The notes beneath the pieces are model-generated. The model saw only the letters and a program-made list of their open reading frames with translations, was not told the origin of the DNA and did no database searches. The translations under genes and the position numbers were made by a program. DNA of 64,000 bases from Burkholderia latens (lineage in GTDB: Bacteria; Pseudomonadota; Gammaproteobacteria; Burkholderiales; Burkholderiaceae): the NCBI RefSeq assembly GCF_001718795.1, contig NZ_CP013435.1:1550001-1614000 (forward strand). The letters run 5' to 3'. Positions 45,868 to 59,466 of the stretch are shown piece after piece (position 1 is the first letter of the stretch; every line of letters begins with the position of its first letter).

Positions 45868-46371
45868 GTGGTCATGGCGCATCTATTGTTTACCGGGATT
45901 TTCCTGGTATGGGCTACGCTCGTCGGGGCCAGTGATATTCGCTATCGGCGCATTCCGAATGCGCTCGTTATTGCGGGTTTGGCCGGTGCATTGACCGGCG
46001 CGGCCATCAGTGGAAATCCGTTCGGGGTGACCATGGGTCAGTCAATGATCGGCGCGTTTGTCGGCCTAGTCTGCTTCTCCCTTTTTTTTGCATTACGTGT
46101 AATGGGCGCTGCCGACGTCAAGGTATTCGCGGTGCTCGGGGCCTGGTGCGGTGTGCAAGCGTTGCCGTGGTTGTGGCTCATCGCAAGCGTAGCAGCGGCT
46201 TTCCATGCGCTGTCGGTAATGGTTTTGTCACGAACTTCAATTTCGGCGCTATGCAAGCGCGATACGCCGGCGATGACGCTTGGGGGCCGCCGAGCGACGC
46301 CTTACGCAGCGTTACTCGTGATGCCGGCCGTCGTTTGGCTTCTACATCTTACGCACGTGAGGGGAGTGTGA
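45868..46371 (+). CDS. tadV: Prepilin peptidase TadV/CpaA
   Basis: 167 aa (GTG 45868; an in-frame ATG at 45874 is equally possible). Inner-membrane A24 aspartic protease that processes Flp and the pseudopilins. About five membrane helices, with the two catalytic Asp in ASDIRYRRIPN (about 23) and GAADVKVFAVLG (about 80). It lacks the N-terminal methylase domain of PilD, as is normal for TadV. The stop codon overlaps the tadE start by one base. Confidence 0.93.
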   Translation: MVMAHLLFTGIFLVWATLVGASDIRYRRIPNALVIAGLAGALTGAAISGNPFGVTMGQSMIGAFVGLVCFSLFFALRVMGAADVKVFAVLGAWCGVQALPWLWLIASVAAAFHALSVMVLSRTSISALCKRDTPAMTLGGRRATPYAALLVMPAVVWLLHLTHVRGV

Positions 46372-46874
46372 TGGCTCGGTGGACGCAAGCACGCCAGTCG
46401 CCCGCATGGCGGCGTCAACGGGGAGCGGCGGCTATCGAGTTCGCGTTTGTATTTCCGTTGTTCTTCCTCATCTTTTACGCGATCGTCACCTTCGGGATGA
46501 TTTTCATCATCCAGCAAAGCCTGACATTCGCGGCGACCGAAGGTGCGCGTGCCGCGTTGAATTACACGTCCGCGCCGTGTGACCGGCTCCAGGTCAATGC
46601 CCGAAATGCCGTGTCGCGAGCGCTGGCCGGCGTGCCGTGGGCGCAGAACGTCGGTTTTGCTGCGCAGGTTTCCACATCGGTGCCGGCGCCCGCTACGACA
46701 CCCGGCGTCACTTGCAGCGGAACGTTCACTTCGACTTCGACGTCGTCATTCAACGTGATGGTGACGACGAGCTATTCATACGCGGCAAATCCGTTGATCC
46801 CGTGGATATTCATTTTCAGTGCGCCGCAGTTGCAGAGTAGCGCGACCGTGCAGGTTCTGCCGAGCATGCTTTGA
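46371..46874 (+). CDS. tadE: TadE pseudopilin-like protein
   Basis: 167 aa. Basic leader (MARWTQARQSPAWRRQRG) followed by AAAIEFAFVFPLFFLIFYAI, the processed type IVb pseudopilin N-terminus with Glu at the expected place. The periplasmic part has Cys58- and Cys112-like residues (APCDRL, VTCSGT) and Ser/Thr-rich strands. TadE is a minor pilin needed for Flp assembly. One-base overlap with tadV (TGATG). Confidence 0.9.
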   Translation: MARWTQARQSPAWRRQRGAAAIEFAFVFPLFFLIFYAIVTFGMIFIIQQSLTFAATEGARAALNYTSAPCDRLQVNARNAVSRALAGVPWAQNVGFAAQVSTSVPAPATTPGVTCSGTFTSTSTSSFNVMVTTSYSYAANPLIPWIFIFSAPQLQSSATVQVLPSML

Positions 46875-46946
46875 ATTGAATCCCCGTGAACCAGTCATCT
46901 CACCGTCGCCACGCTCCAGAACCGATTCCGGCATTCCCATATCAAC

Positions 46947-47882
46947 ATGGCCAACAATCTGACAAAAATCGTCGCGGGGTTGCTGATTGCGATCGCTATT
47001 CTGCTCGGAATTTACGCGTGGATGCTTGGGCGAAGCACGGCGCACCCCGTCCCTGCACAACAGACCAATACGTCGAGTCCGGTGCCGGTCGTCGTCGCGA
47101 CGCGTATGCTTCCGGCCGGCCAGCCGATTGGCGCTGATGCATTGAAAGTCCAACCGACCGCCTCGGCGCCAGCAGGTGCATTTGCCGATCCTGCCGCGCT
47201 GGTCGGCCGTATTCCTGCGAGGGACGTTCCGGCAGCAGCGCCGGTCTTGTCAGAAGCACTGGTATCGGGGCTTGCCGAGGACATCCAGCCCGGCGAACGT
47301 GCGGTCGCGGTTCGCGTCGACGAGACCAACGCCGTTGGCAACCGCTTGCGGCCCGGCAACTTTGTCGACGTATTCGTGAATCTGAAGCGCGAACCGAATA
47401 GTGCGATGGTCGACGGCGAGGTATCGCAGACACAAGCTCGGCTGCTGATGTCGAAAGTTCGCGTGCTGTCGTTCGGCGACGCGACGCCCGAACGTGACAG
47501 CGGCAACACCGCCAACGGCAGCAATGGACAGCCGAGCAACGCACGCATTGCGGTGCTTGCGGTGCCGACCGCGCAGGTCGACGCGCTGACGCTCGGCGAA
47601 TCCAGCGGCCGGCTTACGCTCGCGCTGCGCAATCCGCGGGACGATGAACTCGCGACGCAGACCGTGGCCGTGCGCACGGACAACAAACTGTCTCCGTCGG
47701 CGCTCGCCGCGGCCGGCGTATCGCTGCAACAGCTGTCCGGCACGCCGAGGACTGCGGTGGCCAACGTGAACGTGCCGCCGCTCCCGTCGCGCCTCGCGCC
47801 GCCGGTGCGCTCGGGCGGAAGCGGAAGCGGGGGCAGCATCGAGGTGATTCGTGGCGGCCGGTCCGAAACGGTCTCATATTGA
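46947..47882 (+). CDS. cpaB: CpaB/RcpC Flp pilus assembly protein
   Basis: 311 aa. One N-terminal membrane helix (about 7-26), then the SAF domain typical of CpaB/RcpC (VVVATRMLPAGQPIGADALKV, about 48-68). A central beta-rich domain follows (AVAVRVDETNAVGNRLRPGNFVDVFVNL), ending in a Gly/Ser-rich tail. CpaB is a periplasmic protein that supports the secretin channel. 73 bp after tadE and 65 bp before the cpaC start. Confidence 0.93.
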   Translation: MANNLTKIVAGLLIAIAILLGIYAWMLGRSTAHPVPAQQTNTSSPVPVVVATRMLPAGQPIGADALKVQPTASAPAGAFADPAALVGRIPARDVPAAAPVLSEALVSGLAEDIQPGERAVAVRVDETNAVGNRLRPGNFVDVFVNLKREPNSAMVDGEVSQTQARLLMSKVRVLSFGDATPERDSGNTANGSNGQPSNARIAVLAVPTAQVDALTLGESSGRLTLALRNPRDDELATQTVAVRTDNKLSPSALAAAGVSLQQLSGTPRTAVANVNVPPLPSRLAPPVRSGGSGSGGSIEVIRGGRSETVSY

Positions 47883-47946
47883 ACAGCATCGACGACCATC
47901 GACATCGGCGACGACAAGTAACGGCCGCGCGGCGGTCCAACAAACA

Positions 47947-49278
<1,332 letters not shown>

Positions 49279-49338
49279 ATGTGAAGCATGGCGCGTTGCG
49301 ATACGTCGCGACGCCTTGCCTAATCGGGGGTGTTCGAC

Positions 49339-50613
49339 ATGAACGCACGAACCCAATCATTGTGTGAACCCGCCGTGATCGACTATTTCGTTTGTGCGTC
49401 GACAAAGGAAGCACATGTGCGCTGGCTCGCCGAAACATTGGTGTCCGCCGGAGCAGTGGAGGCGGCGTCGCTGGAACCGGCGATGCTCGCGCAGCGCATC
49501 ACGGGGCTGAATCCGGCGCTGGTCTTTATCGATTTCTCCGATCGCAGCGAGGTGGCGAGCGCCGCGGTTGCCGCGGTGCGCGCAGCGCATCCGGGCCTGC
49601 CGATCGTCGCGCTCGGCTCGCTCGCGCAGCCGGAGAGCACGCTGGCCGCGCTGCGTGCGGGCGTGCGCGATTTCATCGACGTGTCCGGTCCCGCCGAGGA
49701 TGCGCTGCGGACCACGCGCGGAATGCTGTCGCACGTCAGCGAGCCCGCGAGCCGACACGGCAAGGTCGTCGCATTGCTCGGCGCGCGCGCCGGCATGGGA
49801 GTCAGCACGCTCGCCGCGAATCTTGCTGTGTGGCTGCAGAAGCGCGCACTCGGGCCGGGGGTGACGCGTAACCCGAACGGCAGCGCGCCGGCCGGCCGGC
49901 AGACCGCGCTGATCGACCTCGGGCTGCCCGCCGGAGACGGTGCGTTGTTCCTGAACACGCGCTGCGAATTCCACTTCATCGATGCCGTGCAGAATCTGCG
50001 CCGCATCGATCGCACGTTCGTGAACACTGCGTTGACCCGCCATCACAGCGGTGTTGCGTTGACAACGCTGCCGCCGGACCTCGGCGCGTTGCGCGACGTA
50101 TCGTATGCGTCGTGCATCGGTTTGTTGAACCGGTTTCGCGCGTTCTTCGACCAGCAGGTCGTCGATCTCGGCGGGTTCACGAATCGTGAGTTCGTCACGC
50201 AGATCGCCGCATCGGCCGACGAGGCGTGGCTCGTCTGCGACCAAGGTGTCGCATCGATCGTGTCCGCGGCCGACCTGCTGACAGGGCTACGCGATGTCGG
50301 TGTCGATACCGATCGCGTCAAACTGGTCGTCAACCAGTACGATCCCGGGCTCGACCTGATGCCCGCGCAGATCGCCGAGCGTCTCGGGCTGTCGCTCGTC
50401 GGCACGTTGCCCGCACGCCGCGTCGCGATCGGTCATGCCGCGAACCAGGGAAAACTCATTGTCGATGCGGCCGAGCGCGACCCATACGTGCGCGCACTCG
50501 AATCCCTCGCCACGCGGCTGCCCGGCATATCCGGCATGGCGGGCGCGTCGCGGGCCGCGCCCGGCCTGTCCGCGCTCAAGCGTTTCATTCAACCCTCGTC
50601 CAAGCGGTCGTAA
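49339..50613 (+). CDS. tadZ: TadZ/CpaE-like localisation ATPase with degenerate P-loop
   Basis: 424 aa from the ATG at 49339; a GTG at 49330 is an alternative and GGGGGTG lies upstream. The N-terminal receiver-like domain (about 10-125: ALVFIDFSDRSEVASAAVAA) is followed by a MinD/ParA-like ATPase domain. Its P-loop reads LLGARAGMGVSTLAANLA instead of KGGxGKST: the usual signature Lys residues are missing, as in other TadZ proteins. TadZ proteins place the Tad machine at the pole or at foci. Between the secretin and the assembly ATPase. Confidence 0.88.
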   Translation: MNARTQSLCEPAVIDYFVCASTKEAHVRWLAETLVSAGAVEAASLEPAMLAQRITGLNPALVFIDFSDRSEVASAAVAAVRAAHPGLPIVALGSLAQPESTLAALRAGVRDFIDVSGPAEDALRTTRGMLSHVSEPASRHGKVVALLGARAGMGVSTLAANLAVWLQKRALGPGVTRNPNGSAPAGRQTALIDLGLPAGDGALFLNTRCEFHFIDAVQNLRRIDRTFVNTALTRHHSGVALTTLPPDLGALRDVSYASCIGLLNRFRAFFDQQVVDLGGFTNREFVTQIAASADEAWLVCDQGVASIVSAADLLTGLRDVGVDTDRVKLVVNQYDPGLDLMPAQIAERLGLSLVGTLPARRVAIGHAANQGKLIVDAAERDPYVRALESLATRLPGISGMAGASRAAPGLSALKRFIQPSSKRS

Positions 50614-50616
50614 CCG

Positions 50617-51984
50617 ATGGCACACGACATTCAATTCGCCGACGGCGCAGCGCCGTTTTCCCAGACCCAGCAATTCCACGACATCAAGAATGCCGCGCAC
50701 GAGCACTTGCTGACGCGCATCGAGGAACTGGGGGCCGAATTCGGCCGGTGGTCCCGTCAGGCGATCAACCAGTTCGTCGACCTGGAGATCGACAGCTTCG
50801 TGCGCTTGCGCCGTATCCCGCTCAACGAGAACGAGGTGCGTGCCGTTGCGGAGGCGCTCACGAAGGAGCTTGCCGGTTTCGGTCCGATCGAGGATCTGCT
50901 CGCGGATCCGGCGGTCGAGGACATCCTGATCAACGGCTACAACGACGTGTACGTGTCACGTCACGGGATCCTGGCAAAGCTGCCGGTGCGCTTCACGGAC
51001 AACGCACATCTGCTGCGCATCGTGCGGCGGATTCTTGCTCCGATCGGACGCCGTCTCGACGAGTCGAATCCGATGGTCGATGCGCGATTGCCCGACGGCG
51101 GCCGCGTGAACGTCGTGATCGAGCCGCTGTCGATCGACGGCCCGATCGTGTCGATCCGGAAATTCCGCAAAGATCCTCTCAAGCCGTCGGACCTGCTCGG
51201 CAACGGCACGTACAACGAAGAGATCGGCGCGTTGCTCGAGGCGGCAGTCGAGGCGCGCTGCAACATACTCGTATCCGGCGGCACGAGTTCGGGGAAGACG
51301 TCGCTGCTCAACGCGCTGGCGTTCCACATTCCGGAGGCCGAGCGGGTGGTGACGATCGAGGATACGGCCGAACTATCCCTGAACCATCCGCACGTCGTGC
51401 GGCTCGAAAGCCGGCCGGGCGGTTTCGACGGCACGGGCGTCGTGACGATTCGCGATCTGCTGCGCAACACGCTACGGATGCGTCCGGACCGTATCATCGT
51501 CGGCGAAGTGCGAGGCGGTGAAGTGCTTGAAATGCTGCAGGCGATGAACACGGGCCACGACGGCTCGATGGGGACCGTGCACGCAAGTTCGCCGCGCGAA
51601 TGTCTGTACCGTCTCGAGATGCTCGCCGGCTTTGCCGGCTTCCAGGGGACCGAGTCGAGCCTGCGTCGCCAGATCGCGAACGCGATCGACTTCATCGTGC
51701 AGATCGGACGCCTGTCGAACGGGCGCCGCCGGATTCTTTCGATCACCGAAGTGACCGGCTTGTCCGACAACATCATCGCGACGCAAGAGCTGTATCGGTA
51801 CGAAGCGCGCGTGACGCCCGAAGGCGAGGAAGTCGATCACTGGGAATCGTTGGGCATCCACCCGCATTCGCCGAAGCTCGCGCGTTTCCGCCAGACGCTG
51901 ACGAACAGCGGATCGGGTGGCAGCGGGTTCGGCGGCGGCTTTGGCGGTGGCGGGTTCGGCCGCGGCGGGGGCTTCAATGTATAG
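50617..51984 (+). CDS. tadA: TadA/CpaF assembly ATPase
   Basis: 455 aa. Hexameric secretion ATPase of the VirB11/CpaF class that powers Flp pilus extension (and retraction in Caulobacter). N-terminal helical domain, then Walker A SGGTSSGKTSLLNAL (about 222-236), Asp box VVTIEDTAEL, Walker B RPDRIIVGEVRGGE, His box TGHDGSMGTVHASSP. The C-terminal tail is Gly-rich (FGGGFGGGGFGRGGG). ATG three bases after the tadZ stop; its end overlaps tadB by 8 bp. Confidence 0.95.
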   Translation: MAHDIQFADGAAPFSQTQQFHDIKNAAHEHLLTRIEELGAEFGRWSRQAINQFVDLEIDSFVRLRRIPLNENEVRAVAEALTKELAGFGPIEDLLADPAVEDILINGYNDVYVSRHGILAKLPVRFTDNAHLLRIVRRILAPIGRRLDESNPMVDARLPDGGRVNVVIEPLSIDGPIVSIRKFRKDPLKPSDLLGNGTYNEEIGALLEAAVEARCNILVSGGTSSGKTSLLNALAFHIPEAERVVTIEDTAELSLNHPHVVRLESRPGGFDGTGVVTIRDLLRNTLRMRPDRIIVGEVRGGEVLEMLQAMNTGHDGSMGTVHASSPRECLYRLEMLAGFAGFQGTESSLRRQIANAIDFIVQIGRLSNGRRRILSITEVTGLSDNIIATQELYRYEARVTPEGEEVDHWESLGIHPHSPKLARFRQTLTNSGSGGSGFGGGFGGGGFGRGGGFNV

Positions 51985-52966
51985 CGCAATGATCTGGGTG
52001 CTCGCGGTCGCGATGCTGTGCGCGGCGTCGGCCCTGATGCTGTGGCGACATGCGGAAACCCGGCGTGTGCGTACCGATGCGAAGCGCTTCATCGACAGCC
52101 GGCTCGAACCGGGCGCACGCGCAGCGGTTCCGGCCGCGAAGCCGGCGGCGTCCAATGTGCCGCGTGCCCCATCATCGCCCAACGTGCACAATGCGGCGTC
52201 GAACGCGTTGTGGATGCAATGGTACGGGGAGGCCAAGGAGCATCTGACCAACCTCGCGAGTCGTGCCGGGATCGACGGAGCGCCTGCCAAGGCCACCGGC
52301 GCGCTTGCCGTGCTCATTGCAATCGCGACGATGGCCGGGAGCCGCGGTGGTGTGCTCGCTGCATTCGCTGCGCTTGTGTGCGGCAGCGCGATTTTCGGCA
52401 TCTGGCTCACTTCACGCATCCAGCGGCGGCGATTGAAGATTGTCCGCCAGATCCCTTCGTTTCTCGACGGAATTGTGCGTCTGGTGACGCTCGGCAACAG
52501 CGTGCCCGCCGCATTTCAGGCTGCGTTGCTGACCACGGAAGAGCCCTTGCGCGGGTGTCTCGATCACGTTTCCCGGATGTTGCGGACCGGCGTGGAGATC
52601 GATCGCGCGATGCTTCATATCGCGAAAATTTACCGGACGCAGGAATTCGAGCTTCTTGGATCGGTGCTGCGTTTGTCGGTCAAGTATGGGGGACGTGCAG
52701 ACGTCATGCTCGATCGCATGGCCGTGTTCATGCGCGACCTGGAGCAGGCCGAGCGTGAACTGGCGGCGATGTCGGCGGAGACGCGACTGTCGGCTTTCGT
52801 CCTCGTGATGCTGCCGATCGCGATCGGCAGTTTCGTCGTGATGACCAACCCGAAGTATCTGGAAGGGATGTGGAACGATCCAAGCGGTCGAATGCTTCTC
52901 ATGTTCGCGTTTCTCGCGCAAGTGACCGGCAGCGTGTGGTTGTATCGAATGGCTAGGCTCAGGTGA
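51977..52966 (+). CDS. tadB: TadB inner-membrane platform protein
   Basis: 329 aa. GspF/TadC-type domain (about 155-300: PSFLDGIVRLVTLGNSVPAAFQ; EIDRAMLHIAKIYRTQEFELL; AERELAAMSAETRLSAFVLVM) with about four membrane helices: one at the N-terminus, one near 115-145, two at the C-terminus. With TadC it forms the platform on which TadA acts. The N-terminal Pro/Ala cytoplasmic stretch (about 45-75) is low complexity. ATG 51977 overlaps the tadA end. Confidence 0.93.
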   Translation: MYSAMIWVLAVAMLCAASALMLWRHAETRRVRTDAKRFIDSRLEPGARAAVPAAKPAASNVPRAPSSPNVHNAASNALWMQWYGEAKEHLTNLASRAGIDGAPAKATGALAVLIAIATMAGSRGGVLAAFAALVCGSAIFGIWLTSRIQRRRLKIVRQIPSFLDGIVRLVTLGNSVPAAFQAALLTTEEPLRGCLDHVSRMLRTGVEIDRAMLHIAKIYRTQEFELLGSVLRLSVKYGGRADVMLDRMAVFMRDLEQAERELAAMSAETRLSAFVLVMLPIAIGSFVVMTNPKYLEGMWNDPSGRMLLMFAFLAQVTGSVWLYRMARLR

Positions 52967-52970
52967 TGCG

Positions 52971-53963
52971 ATGACGGCTACTCAAATCGGATCGGTTGCC
53001 GTGGCACTCGGCGCGCTCGGCGTGCTGTTGCTCGGGATGGTCGCGTTGCTGCGTGCGAGCGCAGCCTCGCGCGCCGAACGCGCACTGGTCGATGCGCTCG
53101 ATCGGCGCATGGCGGCGCTCGAAGCGGCCAAGGTGCGGGCGACGGCGGACGGCAGTGCAGATACGCAGCCGGCTACGCGTGACCGCCAGCGCTTTGAACG
53201 TCTACTGGCTCGTGTGTCGGCGGTCGGCATGCGCTGGCTCGATACCGGTTTCGGCAAACACATTGTCGCGGAAGAAGATCGCCGCCTTCTTGAGCAGTGC
53301 GGCTACATCGACACCCGCACCCGCGGACTGTTCCTGAGTGCGCGGATCGCGTGCGGAATCAGTCTGCCGGTTATCTTCGCGATTTTCGCCAGCGGGCGAA
53401 TGAGGGGCGGATACTGGACGATCGGGATGTTCGCTGCATTCGCGCTCGGCTTCATGCTGCCGAAGATTTTCTTGCGGCGCCGCGCGTCGGCGCGTCGCCA
53501 AAGCGTGGTCGATGAACTTCCGCTGTTCGTCGACATGCTGCGCCTGTTGCAAGGAGTCGGACTATCGCTGGATCAAAGCTTGCAGGTCGTAACCAACGAT
53601 TTTCGGGGGATGATGCCCGTGCTGTCGTCGGAGGTCGGGATCGCGCAGCGCCAATTTGCAGCGGGCCGCACGCGAGATCAGTCGATGCAAAGGTTGTCCG
53701 GCGGATTCGATAACGAGGATTTGCGCGCGATTGTCCGCTTGATGGTTCAGGTCGACAAGCACGGCGGCGCGGTGCAGGAGCCGCTCAAGCAGTTCGGCGA
53801 CAGGCTGCGCGAGACGCGCCGCGCGATGCTTCGCGAACGCATCGGTCGACTGACGGTGAAGATGACGGGAGTCATGATCCTGACGCTGTTGCCGGCGCTG
53901 CTGATCGTGACCGCGGGGCCCGGATTTCTGGCGGTGATGCATGCGCTGTCGGCGCATCATTGA
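52971..53963 (+). CDS. tadC: TadC inner-membrane platform protein
   Basis: 330 aa. Paralogue of TadB with an N-terminal membrane helix (TATQIGSVAVALGALGVLLL), a central pair (about 120-165) and a T2SSF domain (VVDELPLFVDMLRLLQGVGLSLDQ; GGFDNEDLRAIVRLMVQVDKHG; REERIG-like RERIGRLTVKM), with a final membrane helix. Four bases after the tadB stop, so translation is coupled. Confidence 0.93.
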   Translation: MTATQIGSVAVALGALGVLLLGMVALLRASAASRAERALVDALDRRMAALEAAKVRATADGSADTQPATRDRQRFERLLARVSAVGMRWLDTGFGKHIVAEEDRRLLEQCGYIDTRTRGLFLSARIACGISLPVIFAIFASGRMRGGYWTIGMFAAFALGFMLPKIFLRRRASARRQSVVDELPLFVDMLRLLQGVGLSLDQSLQVVTNDFRGMMPVLSSEVGIAQRQFAAGRTRDQSMQRLSGGFDNEDLRAIVRLMVQVDKHGGAVQEPLKQFGDRLRETRRAMLRERIGRLTVKMTGVMILTLLPALLIVTAGPGFLAVMHALSAHH

Positions 53964-53981
53964 TAGATGGAAGGAATGACG

Positions 53982-54824
53982 ATGAAGCGGATCGGCAGAG
54001 CGGCAACGCACGCAGGTATGGCAACGGCAGTGCTGCTGCTTGGCGCTTGCGCGACCAAGGAAAGCGGATACGGTGTCGGTGCGCAAACCGAACGCGCGGC
54101 ACTGATCCAGGCGGCTGACCAGAAGCAGGCCGTGCCGGACACACCGGCGATGTATCTCGGCTTGATCCAGCGGATGCAGGCCCAAGGTCTCTATTACGCG
54201 TCACTTGCCCACATCGACGCTTATGACAAGGCATACGGCATTTCACCAGATACGATCCTGCTTCGCGCGGACGCGCTGCGCATGACAGATCAGCCGGCTG
54301 CGAGCGCGGCCGCCTACACGCAGTTGCTGAAGACGCCGCTCGCCGCTCGCGGGTATCGTGGACTCGGATTGCTCGCCGGCGCGGCCGGGGATTTCGATCA
54401 GGCGGTACGTGCTCTGACACAGGCGTCGGAGCTTGCGCCGACGGACGCGTCGTTGCTGTCCGATCTCGCCTATGCGAAATTGCGTAACGGCGACGTGGTG
54501 GGCGCACGGGTGCCCTTGATGAAGGCGGCCGAACTGGACCAGCGCAATCCGAAGATCGTCAGCAACCTTGCTTTGTATTTGCTTGCCGCCGGGCGCACAC
54601 AAGACGCGCAGCGGCTGATGAATCAGCAGCGACTACCTGCGGATATCCGCCGGGACATCGCGAGCGATGCCGCGAAGGTCGCAGCCGCGGCGCGTGCGCA
54701 GCAACGCGCGGTCGCGATGCCGCCGGTGGTGTCGCGGCACGTGCCGAATGCGCCCATTACGCCAATGGCAAACAATTTCGGTTATGACCAGACCGTGCCG
54801 CTGCTGCAGCGATTTGCACAATGA
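53982..54824 (+). CDS. TPR lipoprotein (TadD-like)
   Basis: 280 aa from ATG 53982, chosen because GGAAGGAATGACG precedes it and it opens the signal peptide; ATG 53967 is the alternative. Lipobox LLLGA|C. The mature protein carries about four TPR-like helix pairs (about 60-215: GLIQRMQAQGLYYASLAHIDAYDKAYG; AASAAAYTQLLKTP; GDFDQAVRALTQASELAPTDA; GARVPLMKAAELDQRNPKIV). TadD is the lipoprotein pilotin-like TPR component of Tad systems. Its stop overlaps the next start (ATGA). Confidence 0.88.
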   Translation: MKRIGRAATHAGMATAVLLLGACATKESGYGVGAQTERAALIQAADQKQAVPDTPAMYLGLIQRMQAQGLYYASLAHIDAYDKAYGISPDTILLRADALRMTDQPAASAAAYTQLLKTPLAARGYRGLGLLAGAAGDFDQAVRALTQASELAPTDASLLSDLAYAKLRNGDVVGARVPLMKAAELDQRNPKIVSNLALYLLAAGRTQDAQRLMNQQRLPADIRRDIASDAAKVAAAARAQQRAVAMPPVVSRHVPNAPITPMANNFGYDQTVPLLQRFAQ

Positions 54825-55174
54825 ACAAGGATGCGGGGATCGACATGAACAACAAACATTATCGAAACGCGCGTGCGAGCTGCATCGTGATTCTCGCCGC
54901 GATCATGACGATGACGATGGGCACCGCAGTCGCGCAGGAACAATCGGAAACGACGCCAGGCGCCTCCGATGTCGACCGTTCGACGAAAGAGTGGCTCTCG
55001 ATCCAACGAGAAAACCGTGCTGCGGCCCCGGCACAACCGCTGCTCGGCGACGTCGCGTCGCTGGTCTACCAGCGCTATCTTGATTCGTTCAAGAACAAGA
55101 TTCCGGTGTCGATGAGCACGCAGCTCGGCAGTTCGTCGAACGGGATGTCGGGCAGCGGGCAGAGTGCGCAGTAG
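54821..55174 (+). CDS. DUF3613-type small secreted protein of the Tad locus
   Basis: 117 aa (or 109 aa from the ATG at 54845). Signal peptide with hydrophobic core CIVILAAIMTMTMGTAVA and cleavage before QEQ. The mature part has the pattern STKEWLSIQRENRAAAPAQP and a Ser/Gly-rich tail. The short Trp-containing motif and position fit DUF3613, a family found in Burkholderia-type Tad clusters. ATGA overlap with the TPR gene shows it belongs to the operon. Function unknown, presumably periplasmic pilus accessory. Confidence 0.7.
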   Translation: MNKDAGIDMNNKHYRNARASCIVILAAIMTMTMGTAVAQEQSETTPGASDVDRSTKEWLSIQRENRAAAPAQPLLGDVASLVYQRYLDSFKNKIPVSMSTQLGSSSNGMSGSGQSAQ

Positions 55175-55179
55175 GCGAG

Positions 55180-58619
<3,440 letters not shown>

Positions 58620-58674
58620 TTAATGAGATAAAATCGCGTGCAATTACAACGACACGGGCGGGGAATAAGCATTC

Positions 58675-59382
58675 ATGAGCCATATGACGAGGTTGGGGCG
58701 GGCATGTCTTTTGTTCGCCATGATGGGAGGCATGCAGGGCGCGTACGCGCAGGGATTGGCGGGCGACGCGGCGCAGGCGGTGCAGCAGGCGTCGGCGCCG
58801 GTGGCGGCGATCCCGGCGATCGATCAGCAGGCGCAGCCGTCGGTGCAGCCGCAGGCCGGCGAGACGACGGGGCCCAGCACGGTCGACGAACTGCAACGGC
58901 AGATCCAGGCGCATTCGCTGACGGAAATGCGCACCAGCTATAACGGCAGCTACGGCGCGAGCCTGTTGTTCAACGTCAAGGACGGTGCGTACTTCGTTGC
59001 GCTGTTCCAGCAGAAGGCGTTCTGGCGGGTGATCAAGACGCACGACGATGCGCGCGCAGAAGCGATCTACCGCGATTTTTCGCATCAGGCCGAGCGGTTG
59101 GCGGTAAACGAGCTGCGTGCGGCGAAACTGGAAGCGCAGAAGGCGCAAATGGACCGGCAGATCCAGGTCACGCAAGACCGCGCGCGCCGCCTGCAAGCGG
59201 ACATTTCGATCGCTCGCGAACAGCAGGCGGCGGTGGCCGATCGCCAGAAGAGCGTACGCAACGAAACGGCGGCGCTGCAGGCGCAACAGGCGCAACTTCA
59301 GTCGCAATTGCGCGCATTGCAGCAGCAGGTGCGTTCGCTGCAGCGCGAGGCTGACGCGGGTTTGCCGTCGAGGGCGCACTGA
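58675..59382 (+). CDS. DUF2968 secreted coiled-coil protein
   Basis: 235 aa. Signal peptide (MTRLGRACLLFAMMGGMQGAYA within the first 25 residues), an Ala/Gln/Pro linker, then a compact DUF2968 region (TVDELQRQIQAHSLTEMRTS; SYGASLLFNVKDGAYFVALFQQKAFWRVIKTHDDARA). A long C-terminal coiled coil (about 130-225) is rich in Gln/Arg/Ala heptads. Exported, probably periplasmic. A -10-like TAAAAT near 58630 could give its own promoter. Position next to the activator and the Tad genes suggests a surface role; function unknown. Confidence 0.82.
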   Translation: MSHMTRLGRACLLFAMMGGMQGAYAQGLAGDAAQAVQQASAPVAAIPAIDQQAQPSVQPQAGETTGPSTVDELQRQIQAHSLTEMRTSYNGSYGASLLFNVKDGAYFVALFQQKAFWRVIKTHDDARAEAIYRDFSHQAERLAVNELRAAKLEAQKAQMDRQIQVTQDRARRLQADISIAREQQAAVADRQKSVRNETAALQAQQAQLQSQLRALQQQVRSLQREADAGLPSRAH

Positions 59383-59434
59383 GCGCGATCATGGTCCGGC
59401 GGTGCGGCGACATGCCGCGCCGCCCCACGAGAAA

Positions 59435-59463
59435 AAAGGGCAAGCCGGTTGGCTTGCCCTTTC
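59435..59463. terminator. Bidirectional terminator between DUF2968 and hfq2
   Basis: AGGGCAAGCC (59437-59446), loop GGTT, GGCTTGCCCT (59451-59460), A-run on one side, T-containing run on the other; serves both converging genes. Confidence 0.85.
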
Positions 59464-59466
59464 GTT

